Assembly: GCA_030149245.1 (NCBI GenBank)
Contig: JASBRX010000003.1
Location: 44,539-108,538, forward strand
DNA: 64,000 nt
Direction of reading: 5' to 3'
Origin: Sphingomonas bacterium
Lineage (GTDB): Bacteria; Pseudomonadota; Alphaproteobacteria; Sphingomonadales; Sphingomonadaceae
In this document: positions 8,296-16,241 of the stretch, one piece after another
Numbering within the stretch: the stretch's first letter is position 1
How the letters are laid out: each line of letters starts with the position of its first letter
The notes under the pieces: generated by a model
Database searches by the model: none
What the model was told of the DNA's origin: nothing
What the model saw: the letters and a program-made list of their open reading frames with translations, nothing else
Position numbers and translations under genes: made by a program

Positions 8296-8832
8296 TCACA
8301 CCGGCGCGTTCAGGTCGAGGACAAAGCCATCCGGGTGATGGAAATCGGGCTTTCCCGCCGGATGCGCCAGCGCCCAATAGGATTTGGTGCCGTCAATTTC
8401 CTCGATAACTGCGGTAAGGTTGATCGCCATCTTCACGGTAGGCAACAGCGGCATCGCTTCGACGGCGAGGGAAAAATGCGGAAGGCCCGCGGTCACCCAA
8501 ATTTCAGGGTTCTCGGCAGCAAACTCCTGCATTCCCGAACGATACCCCTCGAATGAATATGCCGCCCATTGGAATGACGGTGAGAAGTTGAACTCGAAAT
8601 AGGCATCGCCCCCCGCAGGCTTCGCAAACAGCTCAAAACAGGTCGTTTTCCACAGGCCATCGGTCCGCTCGGGCTTAGCCGAGGGGGGAAGGAGCAGCGT
8701 GTTCGACACGACATGAAACTCGCACCATAGCTCGCCCGGAGTGCTGGTCGTCGCAAGTTGAACGGAGACGTGCTCGACCGCGGTGGCCGGAGCATCTGGA
8801 TGGCAGATTAGTTGCACTCCATGCTGCATCAT
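8296..8832 (-). CDS. DOMON-like domain protein
   Basis: 178 residues, no signal peptide or membrane segment. The sequence is beta-rich with paired aromatic positions (GELWCEFHVV, LWKTTCFELFAKP, YFEFNFSPSFQWAAYSFEGY, SYWALAHPAGKPDFHHPDGF), the pattern of cytoplasmic DOMON-like proteins common in sphingomonads; their biochemical role is unknown and ligand binding is presumed from the fold. Start codons at 8832 and 8829 follow a GAGTGAGGG ribosome-binding region that overlaps the stop codon of the GIY-YIG gene, so the two genes are very likely cotranscribed. The gap between them is 3 bp. Confidence 0.6.
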   Translation of the reverse strand: MMQHGVQLICHPDAPATAVEHVSVQLATTSTPGELWCEFHVVSNTLLLPPSAKPERTDGLWKTTCFELFAKPAGGDAYFEFNFSPSFQWAAYSFEGYRSGMQEFAAENPEIWVTAGLPHFSLAVEAMPLLPTVKMAINLTAVIEEIDGTKSYWALAHPAGKPDFHHPDGFVLDLNAPV

Positions 8833-8835
8833 CCC

Positions 8836-9159
8836 TCACTCCGTTTGCCCTGAGCCTGTCGAAGGGCCAGCCCCGACCTGCCAGTTGCGCGCAAGAACCG
8901 AAACGCCCTCCCAGTCGCCTGCGATCAACGCTTCCTTCTTGGGCCGACTCCACCCCTTGATCCGCCGCTCCGCCTCCAGCGCTTCGTAGCGGGTTCCGAA
9001 ATCCTGCGACCAAACCAGCGTCAGGGGCCGACGCATATAGGTATAGCAATCGTCGAATGCCCCACGCTCATGCTGCGCAAGGCGGACGTCGAGGTCCTCG
9101 GTCTGGCCGGTGTAGTAGCTGTCATCGCTACACCGCAGGATATAGCAGTAGAACGCCAC
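8836..9159 (-). CDS. GIY-YIG domain endonuclease-like protein
   Basis: 107 residues from a GTG start at 9159, chosen because the family begins directly with the catalytic strand (here [20 protein letters not shown]). The GIY-YIG signature appears as CYI...YTG, followed by LAQHERGAF, the conserved Arg region [11 protein letters not shown] and the catalytic Glu region [15 protein letters not shown]. UvrC-like nuclease folds of this small UPF0213/YhbQ-type class have unproven function in most bacteria. The last ten residues ([11 protein letters not shown]) are translated from a dispersed intergenic repeat that also supplies the stop codon, so the C-terminus seems to have been altered by repeat insertion. 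Confidence 0.8.
   Translation of the reverse strand: MAFYCYILRCSDDSYYTGQTEDLDVRLAQHERGAFDDCYTYMRRPLTLVWSQDFGTRYEALEAERRIKGWSRPKKEALIAGDWEGVSVLARNWQVGAGPSTGSGQTE
8839..8870. repeat. Dispersed short repeat (CCTGAGCCTGTCGAAGGG family), copy 1
   Basis: Contains CCGTTTGCCCTGAGCCTGTC followed by GAAGGGCC. The same sequence returns twice, in opposite orientations, at 9173-9250. It overlaps the 3' end of the GIY-YIG gene and sits at the ribosome-binding region of the DOMON-like gene. Such elements are frequent in sphingomonad genomes. Confidence 0.75.
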
Positions 9160-9172
9160 GCCGGTTCCCCCT

Positions 9173-9250
9173 CCGCCCTTCGACAAGCTCAGGGCAAACG
9201 GATGGAGGGACGTCCCCAACCTCCGTTTGGGCTGAGCTTGTCGAAGCCCC
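9173..9250. repeat. Inverted pair of the same dispersed repeat, copies 2 and 3
   Basis: GCCCTTCGACAAGCTCAGGG with CAAACGG on the left arm faces CTCCGTTTGGGCTGAGCTTG with TCGAAGCCC on the right arm, separated by about 22 bp. Together they form a long imperfect hairpin immediately upstream of tyrS and just behind the GIY-YIG start codon. They could act as a bidirectional transcription barrier; that is an inference. Confidence 0.75.
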
Positions 9251-9320
9251 TTCCCCGCGTCAACGAACGTCACCGCAACAGATGACTCAACCCGCGACCT
9301 CGGCTACACGCGCCGCCACC

Positions 9321-10547
9321 ATGACCGAATACGCATCCGATCTGCTCCGCACCCTGTCCGACCGTGGCTACATCCACCAGGTCACCGACGCTACTGCGCT
9401 CGACGCGCTGGCCGCCAAGCAGATCGTGCCCGGCTATATCGGTTTCGATCCCACCGCGCCCTCGCTGCACGTCGGCAGCCTCGTCCAGATCATGCTGCTG
9501 CGCCGGATGCAACAGACCGGGCACAAGCCGATCGTGCTGATGGGCGGCGGCACCGGCAAGATCGGCGATCCCAGCTTCAAGGACGAAGCGCGCAAGCTGA
9601 TGACGGACGAGGTCATCGCGGCCAACGTCGCGTCGATCAAGACGGTGTTCGAGAAGTTCCTGACCTTCGGCGACGGCCCGACCGACGCGATGATGGTCGA
9701 CAATGCCGACTGGCTCGACAAGCTCGAATACATCCCGTTCCTGCGCGACATCGGGAAGCATTTCTCGATCAACCGCATGCTCAGTTTTGACTCGGTCAAG
9801 CTTCGGCTCGACCGCGAACAGTCGCTGTCGTTCCTCGAATTCAACTACATGATCCTCCAGGGCTATGATTTCCTGGAGCTGTCGCGCCGCGCTGGGTGCC
9901 GCCTGCAGATGGGCGGGTCGGACCAGTGGGGCAACATCGTCAACGGCATCGAACTCTCGCGCCGCGTCGACGGGACCGAGGTCTATGGCGTCACCACCCC
10001 GCTGATCACCACGGCGGACGGCGGCAAAATGGGCAAGACCATGTCGGGCGCGGTGTGGCTGAACGAGGACGCGCTGCCCGCCTTCGATTACTGGCAGTTC
10101 TGGCGCAACACCGACGACCGCGATGTCGGCCGCTTCCTGCGCCTGTTCACCGACCTGCCCCTAGACGAAATCGCCCGGCTCGAAGCGCTGCAGGGCGCCG
10201 AGATCAACGAGGCGAAGAAGATCCTCGCCACCGAAGCCACCGCCATGTGCCGCGGCCGCGACGCTGCGCTCGCCGCCGAGGAAACCGCGCGCAAGACGTT
10301 CGAGGAAGGCGCCTCGGGCGACGCACTGCCAACCCTGTCGGTCAGCGGCGAGATCACCGTCGTCGACGCGCTCGTCGGCCTGGGCTTTGCCGCGTCAAAG
10401 GGGGAGGCGCGCCGCCTGATCAAGGGCGGCGGCGCACGCATCGACGGTGAAAAGGTCAGCGACGAAGCCGCGACGGTCACCGTCGGCGCGGCCGAGGTGC
10501 GCGTCTCGGCGGGCAAGAAGCATCACGGCCTGCTCCGCGCGGAGTGA
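9321..10547 (+). CDS. tyrS: Tyrosyl-tRNA synthetase
   Basis: 408 residues. Class I aminoacyl-tRNA synthetase that charges tRNA-Tyr in the cytoplasm. The HIGH-type motif is in [13 protein letters not shown] (His50-Ser53), the tyrosine pocket region in [13 protein letters not shown], and the KMSKS-type loop reads [12 protein letters not shown]-terminal S4 RNA-binding domain is present ([20 protein letters not shown]). Length is normal for bacterial TyrRS. The start at 9321 (MTEYASDLL) was preferred because orthologues begin with this segment; an in-frame ATG at 9282 would add 13 non-conserved residues ([13 protein letters not shown]). No clear ribosome-binding site distinguishes the two. It is monocistronic and read away from the GIY-YIG gene. 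Confidence 0.96.
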   Translation: MTEYASDLLRTLSDRGYIHQVTDATALDALAAKQIVPGYIGFDPTAPSLHVGSLVQIMLLRRMQQTGHKPIVLMGGGTGKIGDPSFKDEARKLMTDEVIAANVASIKTVFEKFLTFGDGPTDAMMVDNADWLDKLEYIPFLRDIGKHFSINRMLSFDSVKLRLDREQSLSFLEFNYMILQGYDFLELSRRAGCRLQMGGSDQWGNIVNGIELSRRVDGTEVYGVTTPLITTADGGKMGKTMSGAVWLNEDALPAFDYWQFWRNTDDRDVGRFLRLFTDLPLDEIARLEALQGAEINEAKKILATEATAMCRGRDAALAAEETARKTFEEGASGDALPTLSVSGEITVVDALVGLGFAASKGEARRLIKGGGARIDGEKVSDEAATVTVGAAEVRVSAGKKHHGLLRAE

Positions 10548-10663
10548 TCACCCCCCCCGTAAGACTACGTAAGTAACCACTGGTAACCAATCCGGTTGCC
10601 GAGCTGTTTACGCCCTGCGCCCTACCCAATCTGACATTGAACCACGAGTCGGCGGGGTCCAGT

Positions 10664-11002
10664 GTGAGTTACCAGTTCTCATCCATCGTGCGCGCCACCG
10701 CAGCCGACAGCGACCGCCGCACCACGACGCGCGACGAAGTCCATTTCCGCGCCCGCGCCTTCGGCCCCGACGCCCAGCCGCACACGCTGCTGATCGTCAA
10801 CATCTCCCCCCACGGCCTGATGGCCCGCTGCGACCATCCCTTTGCCGAAGGCGCGCGCCTGCGCGTCATGCTCCCGGTGGTCGGGGCGCTCCCGGCCGAA
10901 ATCCGCTGGTCCCTCGGCGGCCGCATCGGCGTGAGCTTCGACAGCGCGGTCGATCTGGCGAGCTATTACGAGCTTCTGGCGCAGATGTTGAAGGCGGGGT
11001 GA
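10664..11002 (+). CDS. PilZ domain protein (predicted c-di-GMP receptor)
   Basis: 112 residues from a GTG at 10664 preceded by GGCGGGG at a spacing of about 6 bases; a TTG at 10637 in the same frame is less convincing. The protein is a single PilZ barrel: the RxxxR arm is RTTTR (Arg19-Arg23) and the second motif is NISPHG (Asn46-Gly51), the N/DxSxxG element. Both are needed for cyclic di-GMP binding, so ligand binding is plausible. Stand-alone PilZ proteins relay c-di-GMP to motility, secretion or envelope functions; the partner here is unknown because neighbouring genes are unrelated. Confidence 0.8.
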   Translation: MSYQFSSIVRATAADSDRRTTTRDEVHFRARAFGPDAQPHTLLIVNISPHGLMARCDHPFAEGARLRVMLPVVGALPAEIRWSLGGRIGVSFDSAVDLASYYELLAQMLKAG

Positions 11003-11027
11003 CCCTTCTTAGCCCCTCCCCTTCAGG

Positions 11028-11091
11028 AGTATCGGGTCGGCCATGCCCCCGGCATGGCCTAAACAGCGCGGGGCGCTGTTTACCCGATACT
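11028..11091. repeat. Three-armed inverted repeat (potential three-way junction)
   Basis: An outer perfect stem, AGTATCGGGT (11028-11037) with ACCCGATACT (11082-11091), encloses two complete hairpins side by side: GGCCATGCC/GGCATGGCC (11039-11059) and AAACAGCGC/GCGCTGTTT (11061-11081). Almost every base is paired, so the RNA or single-stranded DNA would fold as a compact three-way junction. It lies 25 bp after the PilZ stop codon. Confidence 0.7.
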
Positions 11092-11092
11092 G

Positions 11093-11245
11093 GGTTGGGG
11101 TGGGGCGTCTCAGTCTCACCGAGACCGACGCGCCAAGAGGATAGGCCCCACCCCCAACCCCTCCCCTAAAGGGGAGGGGCGAGATTACGCAACGGCCCGC
11201 CAAACCCCCATCGTCACCCCGGCCCTGTGCCGGGGTCCACCCCAC
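11093..11245. repeat. GC-rich inverted repeats filling the 11003-11392 gap
   Basis: The 390-bp stretch between the PilZ gene and the next CDS holds mainly repeats. GGTTGGGGTGGGGC (from 11094) is mirrored by GCCCCACCCCCAACC (to about 11161), followed by a CCCCTCCCC-TAAA-GGGGAGGGG hairpin and a CACCCCGGCCCTGTGCCGGGGT element near 11220. No gene is supported here. The final 150 bp before 11393 shows nothing recognisable apart from the ribosome-binding site of the next gene. Confidence 0.65.
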
Positions 11246-11392
11246 CCCAAGCGAAGCGCTCCAACCTCAAGCCCCACGCCCGCCTCCCGGTGAACCCCGT
11301 CCTAAGGCCCGGGTGACGCTAGTTGCTACTGGATGGAACCCCGACATTAATTCTGCCATCGTTGGGTCCGTGGAAGTACGGAAGGTCGGCCT

Positions 11393-11746
11393 ATGCTCGC
11401 TCTGATGGTTCTTGGGATTGCGCGCTGTGCATCTGCGGAGTTTTGCCCAGATGACAAAGCGCTCATTTCGGCCGTGCGAAGTCGAGACGATGCCATGGTG
11501 TTTGCCATTTCCGCGCAGGCAGCCGAAGAAGATCCCGGCACTCTAACGATGGTCAGTTCTCAGCGCATATTGGGCGTTTCTGACGTGATCTGCGATGAAG
11601 TGCAGCCGGGAGAATTACCGACAATCATGTGCAAGTTCACCGTCCGCTACTGGAGCACGAACTCGTATCTGGTTGCGCGGCTGGTAAAGAAGGACGGAGC
11701 CTGGGAGATTGATAAGTCTTTGCAGGTCAATCGAAAGCGCAGATGA
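11393..11746 (+). CDS. Small secreted protein of unknown function
   Basis: 117 residues. The start MLALMVLGIARCASA looks like a signal peptide with cleavage after CASA; GGAAGG lies about 8 bases upstream of the ATG. The mature domain of about 100 residues contains two cysteines (VICDEVQPGELPTIMCKF) that could form a disulfide in the periplasm, and ends in a basic tail NRKRR. I do not recognise a family. Base composition is visibly lower in GC than the neighbouring genes and codon use is less biased, so a foreign origin or relaxed constraint is possible. It is flanked by repeats and by the convergent recG gene. Confidence 0.6.
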   Translation: MLALMVLGIARCASAEFCPDDKALISAVRSRDDAMVFAISAQAAEEDPGTLTMVSSQRILGVSDVICDEVQPGELPTIMCKFTVRYWSTNSYLVARLVKKDGAWEIDKSLQVNRKRR

Positions 11747-11786
11747 GCGCAATTCCGCACTCCATTCTTATCCGTTCGAGGTCCCC

Positions 11787-13844
11787 CTACCCCGCCCGCA
11801 ACAACCCCACAGCCGCATCGCGCTCAAACAAATACAGCGCCACCCGCGCCGCCTGCCCCCGCTCCCCGTCCAGCCCGCCGTCGCGGTCGACCAGCAACCG
11901 CGCGTCATCGGTCGCCGCCGCGATCAGCTCGGCGAACTTCTCGGGCGGGGTGAGCCGGAAGGTCTGCTCCCCCGATTGCCGCGTCCCCAGCATCTCGCCC
12001 GCGCCGCGCAGCCGAAGATCCTCCTCGGCGATGCGAAACCCGTCATTGGTCTCACGCATCAGCGCCAGCCGCGCGCGCGATGTCTCGCTCAGCGTCCCGC
12101 CGCGCAGCAGCACGCACACCGACCGCCCCCCGCCGCGCCCGACCCGCCCGCGCAGCTGGTGGAGCTGCGCCAGCCCGAACCGGTCCGCCGCCTCGATCAC
12201 GATCAGCGTCGCGTTGGGGACGTCGACCCCCACCTCGATTACCGTCGTCGCGACCAGCACGCCCAGCTCGCCAGCCGAAAAGCGCGCCATCACCGCGTCC
12301 TTTTCCGGCCCCTTCATCCGGCCATGGACCAGCCCCACCCGCTCGCCGAACCGCGTGCGCAGCGCCTCCGCCCGCGCCTCGGCGGCGGCAAGGTCGGTCT
12401 TCTCGCTCTCCTCGACCAGCGGACACACCCAATAGGCCTGCCCGCCGGCTGACAGATGCCGCGCGAGGCCGTTGACCACCTCCTCCAACCGCTCCTCGCT
12501 GATCACGCTGGTCTCGATCGGCATCCGCCCCGGCGGCATCTCGTCGAGCTTGCTGACATCCATCTCGCCATGCGTCGCGAGTTGCAGCGTGCGCGGGATC
12601 GGCGTCGCGGTCATCACCAACAGGTGCGGCGCAGTCTTCGCCTTGGCCTGCAACATCATGCGTTCGGCCACGCCAAAGCGATGCTGCTCGTCCACCACGA
12701 CCAGCCCCAGGTCGCGATACGCGACCCCCTGCTGAAAGATCGCATGCGTGCCGATCAGGATATCGATCGATCCATCCGCGACCCCCATCAAGGTCGCCTC
12801 GCGCGCGCGGCCCTTGTCGCGCCCCGTCAGGATCGCGATCTCCACATCCAGCCCCGCGAACAGCTTACGCAGCGTCTCATAATGTTGCCGCGCCAATATC
12901 TCGGTCGGCGCCAGCATCGCCCCCTGCGCCCGCGCCTCGACCGCGATCAGCAGCGCCATCGCCGCCACCAGCGTCTTCCCCGCGCCGACATCGCCCTGAA
13001 GGAGCCGCAGCATCGGGCGCGGCTGGGCCATGTCGCCCTCGATCTCCCGGATCGTCCGCACCTGCGCGCCCGTAGGCGCATAGGGCAGGCTCAGCGCATC
13101 ACGCAGCCGCCCGTCGCCAGCCAACGCCCGCCCGCGCTTCGCCCGCGCCGCGCCGCGCACCAGCATCAGCGCCAGCTGATTTGCGAACACCTCGTCATAG
13201 GCCAGCCGGTCGCGCGCTTGTCCATCCGCCGGATCGGCATGGATCGCGGCCAGCGCCGTGCGCCAGTCGGGCCAGCCCTTGCGGTCCTTCAAACTCGGTT
13301 CGATCCATTCGGGCAGTTCCGGCGCACGCGCCACCGCCTGCGCCGCGAAGTCCGCCAGCCGTTTCGACGTCATCCCCTCCGACAGCGGATAAATCGCCTC
13401 GCGCCCGCCCGGCCGCGGTTCGGTGATCGCGGCGATCTCCGGGTGTACGATCTGCAATTCCTGGCCGTACTGGTCGAGCCGCCCCGACACCCATTTGGCC
13501 TCGTTCAACGGCAGCTGCTTCTTCGCCCAGCCGCTATTCCCGCCAAAGAACACCAAAGTGACGTAGTTACCCCGCGCATCGGTCGCCTCGACCCGCGCCG
13601 GCGCCCGCGCGCTCCCGCTCATGCGATAATTCACCGGGGTCAGCTGAATCGCGATCGTCCGCCCGACATCGGCCTGATCCAGCTCTTCGCGCGGCAGCCG
13701 GTCGATATATCCGCTCGGCAAATGGAACGCGACATCCACCACCCGCGCCAGACCCAGCCGCTCGAGCGGCTTGGCCAGCTGCGGCCCCACGCCCTTGAGC
13801 GCGGTGACTTCGGCGAAGAGCGGGTTGAGGATATCGGGTCGCAT
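11787..13844 (-). CDS. recG: ATP-dependent DNA helicase RecG
   Basis: 685 residues, normal for RecG, which reverses stalled replication forks and processes Holliday junctions. The N-terminal wedge/OB domain begins with LKGVGPQLAKPLERLG and includes the region around ARVEATDARGNYVTLVFFGG. The helicase core shows Walker A GDVGAGKT (around residue 285), motif Ia APTEILARQHYE, DEQH box (VVVDEQHRFGV), motif III MTATPIPRTL, and the domain-2 motifs ATTVIEVGVDVPNAT and QLRGRVGRG. The TRG-like region follows (LSETSRARLALM...GAGEMLGTRQSGEQ). It is read in the same direction as the enoyl-CoA hydratase gene upstream, with a repeat between them. Confidence 0.97.
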   Translation of the reverse strand: MRPDILNPLFAEVTALKGVGPQLAKPLERLGLARVVDVAFHLPSGYIDRLPREELDQADVGRTIAIQLTPVNYRMSGSARAPARVEATDARGNYVTLVFFGGNSGWAKKQLPLNEAKWVSGRLDQYGQELQIVHPEIAAITEPRPGGREAIYPLSEGMTSKRLADFAAQAVARAPELPEWIEPSLKDRKGWPDWRTALAAIHADPADGQARDRLAYDEVFANQLALMLVRGAARAKRGRALAGDGRLRDALSLPYAPTGAQVRTIREIEGDMAQPRPMLRLLQGDVGAGKTLVAAMALLIAVEARAQGAMLAPTEILARQHYETLRKLFAGLDVEIAILTGRDKGRAREATLMGVADGSIDILIGTHAIFQQGVAYRDLGLVVVDEQHRFGVAERMMLQAKAKTAPHLLVMTATPIPRTLQLATHGEMDVSKLDEMPPGRMPIETSVISEERLEEVVNGLARHLSAGGQAYWVCPLVEESEKTDLAAAEARAEALRTRFGERVGLVHGRMKGPEKDAVMARFSAGELGVLVATTVIEVGVDVPNATLIVIEAADRFGLAQLHQLRGRVGRGGGRSVCVLLRGGTLSETSRARLALMRETNDGFRIAEEDLRLRGAGEMLGTRQSGEQTFRLTPPEKFAELIAAATDDARLLVDRDGGLDGERGQAARVALYLFERDAAVGLLRAG

Positions 13845-13859
13845 TCATCCCGTCCTATC

Positions 13860-13925
13860 ACCCTCACCCTTCCCATCGCCAGAGGCGATGGGCCCCTTCC
13901 CTCTCCCAATGGGAGAGGGAGCTAT
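13860..13925. repeat. Two short intergenic hairpins
   Basis: CCCATCGCC-AGA-GGCGATGGG (13876-13896 region) is followed by CCCTCTCCCAATGGGAGAGGGA. Both are perfect or nearly perfect hairpins between the enoyl-CoA hydratase stop and the recG start. Without a T-run they are not classical terminators; they belong to the same class of GC-rich repeats found in the other gaps of this window. Confidence 0.6.
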
Positions 13926-13940
13926 ATACCACCGTCATCA

Positions 13941-14720
13941 TTACTTGCCCTTGAACTCCGGCGCACGCTTGCCGAGGAACGCCATGACGCCTTCGCGGAA
14001 ATCCTCGGTCTTGCCCGCGATCCGCTGATGCGCCGCCTCGACGCTCAGCGTCTCGGACAACGTGTTGTTGAGCGCCGCCTTGATCTGCGCACGGATCAGG
14101 CCGAGCGCGATGGTCGGCTTGGCGGCGAGCGTCGCGGCGAGCTTCCCCGCCTCGTCCATCAGCGCATCGTCCTCGACCACCCGCGCGACCAGACCCGCAT
14201 CCTTGGCATCATCGGCGAACAGCTTCTCGCCGAGCAGCGCCATCTCCAGCGCCTTGGCCCGCCCCGCCGACTTGGCGACCAGCCAGGTCGCGCCGCAATC
14301 GGGCACCAGTCCGATATTGCTGAAGGCGAGCAGCAGATAGGCGCTCTTCGCCATCACCACCATGTCGCCGCCCAGCGCGATCCCGACGCCCGCACCCGCC
14401 GCCGGGCCGTTGACCGCGGTGACGATTGGGATCGGCAGCTTCGACAGCGTCTCGGCGAGCGGGTTATAGTGAAACTCTAGGCTCTCGGCTGGATCGACCG
14501 GCCCGCGATCCATCCGCCCGGCAAGGTCCGCGCCCGAACAGAACGCCCGCCCCTCCCCGGTCAGCAACACCGCCCGCGCGCCTTCATTCACGGCGCGCAG
14601 CAACGACGCGCGGATCAGGTCGAGCATGGCACCAGTCACCGCGTTCAACCGATCGGGCCGGTTGAGCCGGAGCGTCGCGACGCCGTTTTCGAGGCTGTAA
14701 AGGACGCTGTCTTCGCTCAT
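13941..14720 (-). CDS. Enoyl-CoA hydratase/isomerase family protein
   Basis: 259 residues from the ATG at 14720, which has AAGGA about 8 bases upstream; the open frame further upstream is repeat sequence. Crotonase-fold features are clear: ATLRLNRPDRLNAV at the start, GRAFCSGADLAGR (oxyanion-hole strand), VNGPAAGAGVGIALGGDMVV (second oxyanion Gly) and FSNIGLVPDCGATWLV. The region GLVPDCGATW is like PaaG-type 2-(1,2-epoxy-1,2-dihydrophenyl)acetyl-CoA isomerases and related hydratases, with Asp at a catalytic position. The exact substrate is uncertain. It follows the methylmalonyl-CoA epimerase gene on the same strand after a 102-bp gap containing a repeat, so it may belong to the same acyl-CoA operon. 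Confidence 0.9.
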   Translation of the reverse strand: MSEDSVLYSLENGVATLRLNRPDRLNAVTGAMLDLIRASLLRAVNEGARAVLLTGEGRAFCSGADLAGRMDRGPVDPAESLEFHYNPLAETLSKLPIPIVTAVNGPAAGAGVGIALGGDMVVMAKSAYLLLAFSNIGLVPDCGATWLVAKSAGRAKALEMALLGEKLFADDAKDAGLVARVVEDDALMDEAGKLAATLAAKPTIALGLIRAQIKAALNNTLSETLSVEAAHQRIAGKTEDFREGVMAFLGKRAPEFKGK

Positions 14721-14737
14721 CCACATATTCCTTCCAT

Positions 14738-14815
14738 CTGCTCCTGCGCAGGCAGGAGCCCAGAGCCACACGCGGCGTCCTCGATCACCCTGGGCTCCTG
14801 CCTACGCAGGAGCGC
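14738..14815. repeat. Short element with terminal inverted repeats (GCTCCTGCGCAGGCAGGAGC type)
   Basis: The left arm GCTCCTGCGCAGGCAGGAGC is mirrored by GGGCTCCTGCCTACGCAGGAGC on the right about 35 bp later; each arm is also self-complementary. When translated on the minus strand it gives LWAPACAGA, which falsely extends the N-terminus of the downstream hydratase gene. It lies between the epimerase and hydratase genes. Confidence 0.75.
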
Positions 14816-14822
14816 AAGCCCA

Positions 14823-15245
14823 TCAATGCAATTCATCGCGCGGCGACTCCATGATCTCGGTCAGCACCCCACCCATGTCGCGCGGATGGACGAAGAAGAT
14901 CAGCGTCCCATGCGCCCCGATGCGCGGTTCACCCAGCACCCGCGCGCCCTTGCCCTCGAACCACGCTTTGGCCGCGTGGATATCGGGCACCTCATAACAC
15001 ACATGATGCTGCCCGCCCCCCGGGTTCTTGGCCAGAAAGCCATGGATCGGCGAGTCGTCGCCCAGCGGCTCGATCAACTCGATCTGCGTGTTCGGCGTAT
15101 CGACGAAACACACCTTCACCCCCTGCGCGGGCAGGTCGAACGGCGTATGGATCGTCTCCGCGCCCATCACGTCGCGGTAGAATGCGATGCTGTCTTCGAT
15201 CGACGGCGTCGCGACGCCGATATGGTTCAGGCGACCGAGTTTCAT
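14823..15245 (-). CDS. mce: Methylmalonyl-CoA epimerase
   Basis: 140 residues, the normal size. It interconverts (2S)- and (2R)-methylmalonyl-CoA in the pathway from propionyl-CoA to succinyl-CoA. The vicinal-oxygen-chelate fold is shown by GRLNHIGVATPSIEDSIAFY (metal His8), IELIEPLGDDSPI, GGGQHHVCYEVPDI (metal His) and the final metal Glu in GVLTEIMESP. The start at 15245 places the conserved LNHIGVA motif at the N-terminus. It lies 16 bp after the lipoprotein gene and two genes after pccB, so it is part of the same operon. The matching methylmalonyl-CoA mutase is not in the window. Confidence 0.92.
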   Translation of the reverse strand: MKLGRLNHIGVATPSIEDSIAFYRDVMGAETIHTPFDLPAQGVKVCFVDTPNTQIELIEPLGDDSPIHGFLAKNPGGGQHHVCYEVPDIHAAKAWFEGKGARVLGEPRIGAHGTLIFFVHPRDMGGVLTEIMESPRDELH

Positions 15246-15261
15246 GGTTTCATTCCCGGGT

Positions 15262-16044
15262 TCAGCACGACAGCCGCGACTCCTTCTGGAGCGGCACGAA
15301 CTTGTCGTCGCGATATTCATAGCGTTCGACGAACTTCGCCGTGCCGCTCGCTTGCACCGCGAACGATTTGCCCTTCACGATGTCGACGATCTTGCCCTCA
15401 AGGTTGCTCAGCGGTTCGCCGCCAAAGGTCTTGCCGGTCGTCTCATCGACCGCGCCCGCGTTCGATGACGAAAGCCAGATCCGCTCAGACTGCACCGGCC
15501 CCCCGGGCTTCAACTCGGTGATCGACGCCCCGCCGCACGAATAGCCCTGCGCCGTGTCACCGCTTTCGACATAGATCGCCGGGTTGTCGGTGAACTCGTT
15601 CGTCACCCGCCACTCCGGCTCGGCGCCCCAGCCCGATCCGCGCACCAGCGTCGGCCATTTGCCCGTCACGGCGAACCCATCACCCTGCGGCTTGAGATAA
15701 GCGATCGCCAGCGCCCCCGAACAAGCATGGCAGTCGGACTCATTCGCGCCGGGGCTCAGCAACACCGCAGTATCGCCGATCCACAACAGCTGGCCCGGCT
15801 TCACATTGATGACACCGGCATCGTCCTCTTGCACCTGCGCCGCGCCATCCTTGTCATAGGTAGTGCGGAAGGCGAGCTTGAGCTGCTCGGCCTCGGGCAA
15901 GGCGCGCACGCCGGTCGGCGAAGGGGTAGCAGACGGCCTCGGCGCGGTCGCGTTGCCGCTCTCGGGTGCCTGCTGACAGCCGGCGATCAGCGAAATCGTA
16001 CATGCGAGGGCAAAAAGCCTCCGATCAAAGCAATATCTCATCAT
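15262..16044 (-). CDS. Predicted lipoprotein of unknown function
   Basis: 260 residues from the ATG at 16044. The N-terminus MMRYCFDRRLFALACTISLIAGCQQAP is a lipoprotein signal with lipobox LIAGC, so the protein is probably anchored in the outer or inner membrane facing the periplasm. A Pro/Thr/Ser-rich linker (SATPSPTG) leads to a beta-rich domain with a CHACSG cysteine pair and further cysteines near the C-terminus, perhaps disulfide-bonded. I do not recognise a family. Its start overlaps the stop of the small membrane protein gene in ATGA, indicating coupling. It lies inside the pccB-mce operon, whose enzymes are cytoplasmic, so its role there is unclear. Confidence 0.7.
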   Translation of the reverse strand: MMRYCFDRRLFALACTISLIAGCQQAPESGNATAPRPSATPSPTGVRALPEAEQLKLAFRTTYDKDGAAQVQEDDAGVINVKPGQLLWIGDTAVLLSPGANESDCHACSGALAIAYLKPQGDGFAVTGKWPTLVRGSGWGAEPEWRVTNEFTDNPAIYVESGDTAQGYSCGGASITELKPGGPVQSERIWLSSSNAGAVDETTGKTFGGEPLSNLEGKIVDIVKGKSFAVQASGTAKFVERYEYRDDKFVPLQKESRLSC

Positions 16045-16232
16045 GGTGCGATCCAGCCCCAATAGATACATGCCGCGGCGATGCAGAAATAGGGTAACGC
16101 GCTTCCGATACGGCCCATCGAGCCAGGCACGGAGCGAAAGAGCAGTTGACCTAAATTGGGTTTCTCCTTGGCATTGAGAATGCCATCGATGAGGAAGACC
16201 AAGGCGAGGACCACGATTAGAGCGGTTGGCAT
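16041..16232 (-). CDS. Small membrane protein, 63 residues
   Basis: Two hydrophobic segments are visible, TALIVVLALVFLIDGIL near the start and PYFCIAAACIYWGW near the end, with a short polar connector, so it is probably a hairpin in the inner membrane. It begins 9 bp after the pccB stop codon and ends in a four-base overlap with the lipoprotein gene. No family is recognised. Conservation of this gene between pccB and mce in relatives would support a role in propionate metabolism, but that cannot be checked here. Confidence 0.65.
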   Translation of the reverse strand: MPTALIVVLALVFLIDGILNAKEKPNLGQLLFRSVPGSMGRIGSALPYFCIAAACIYWGWIAP

Positions 16233-16241
16233 TGGCAGGTC

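Noticed and set aside
12456..14480. Plus-strand open frame of 674 codons opposite recG and the enoyl-CoA hydratase gene
   Set aside because: Spans two well-supported antisense genes plus the repeat between them; composition is Arg/His/Gln-rich without any domain signature.
14721..14771. N-terminal extension of the enoyl-CoA hydratase (MWLWAPACAGADG...)
   Set aside because: Encoded by the inverted-repeat element; the ATG at 14720 with AAGGA gives the family-typical start.
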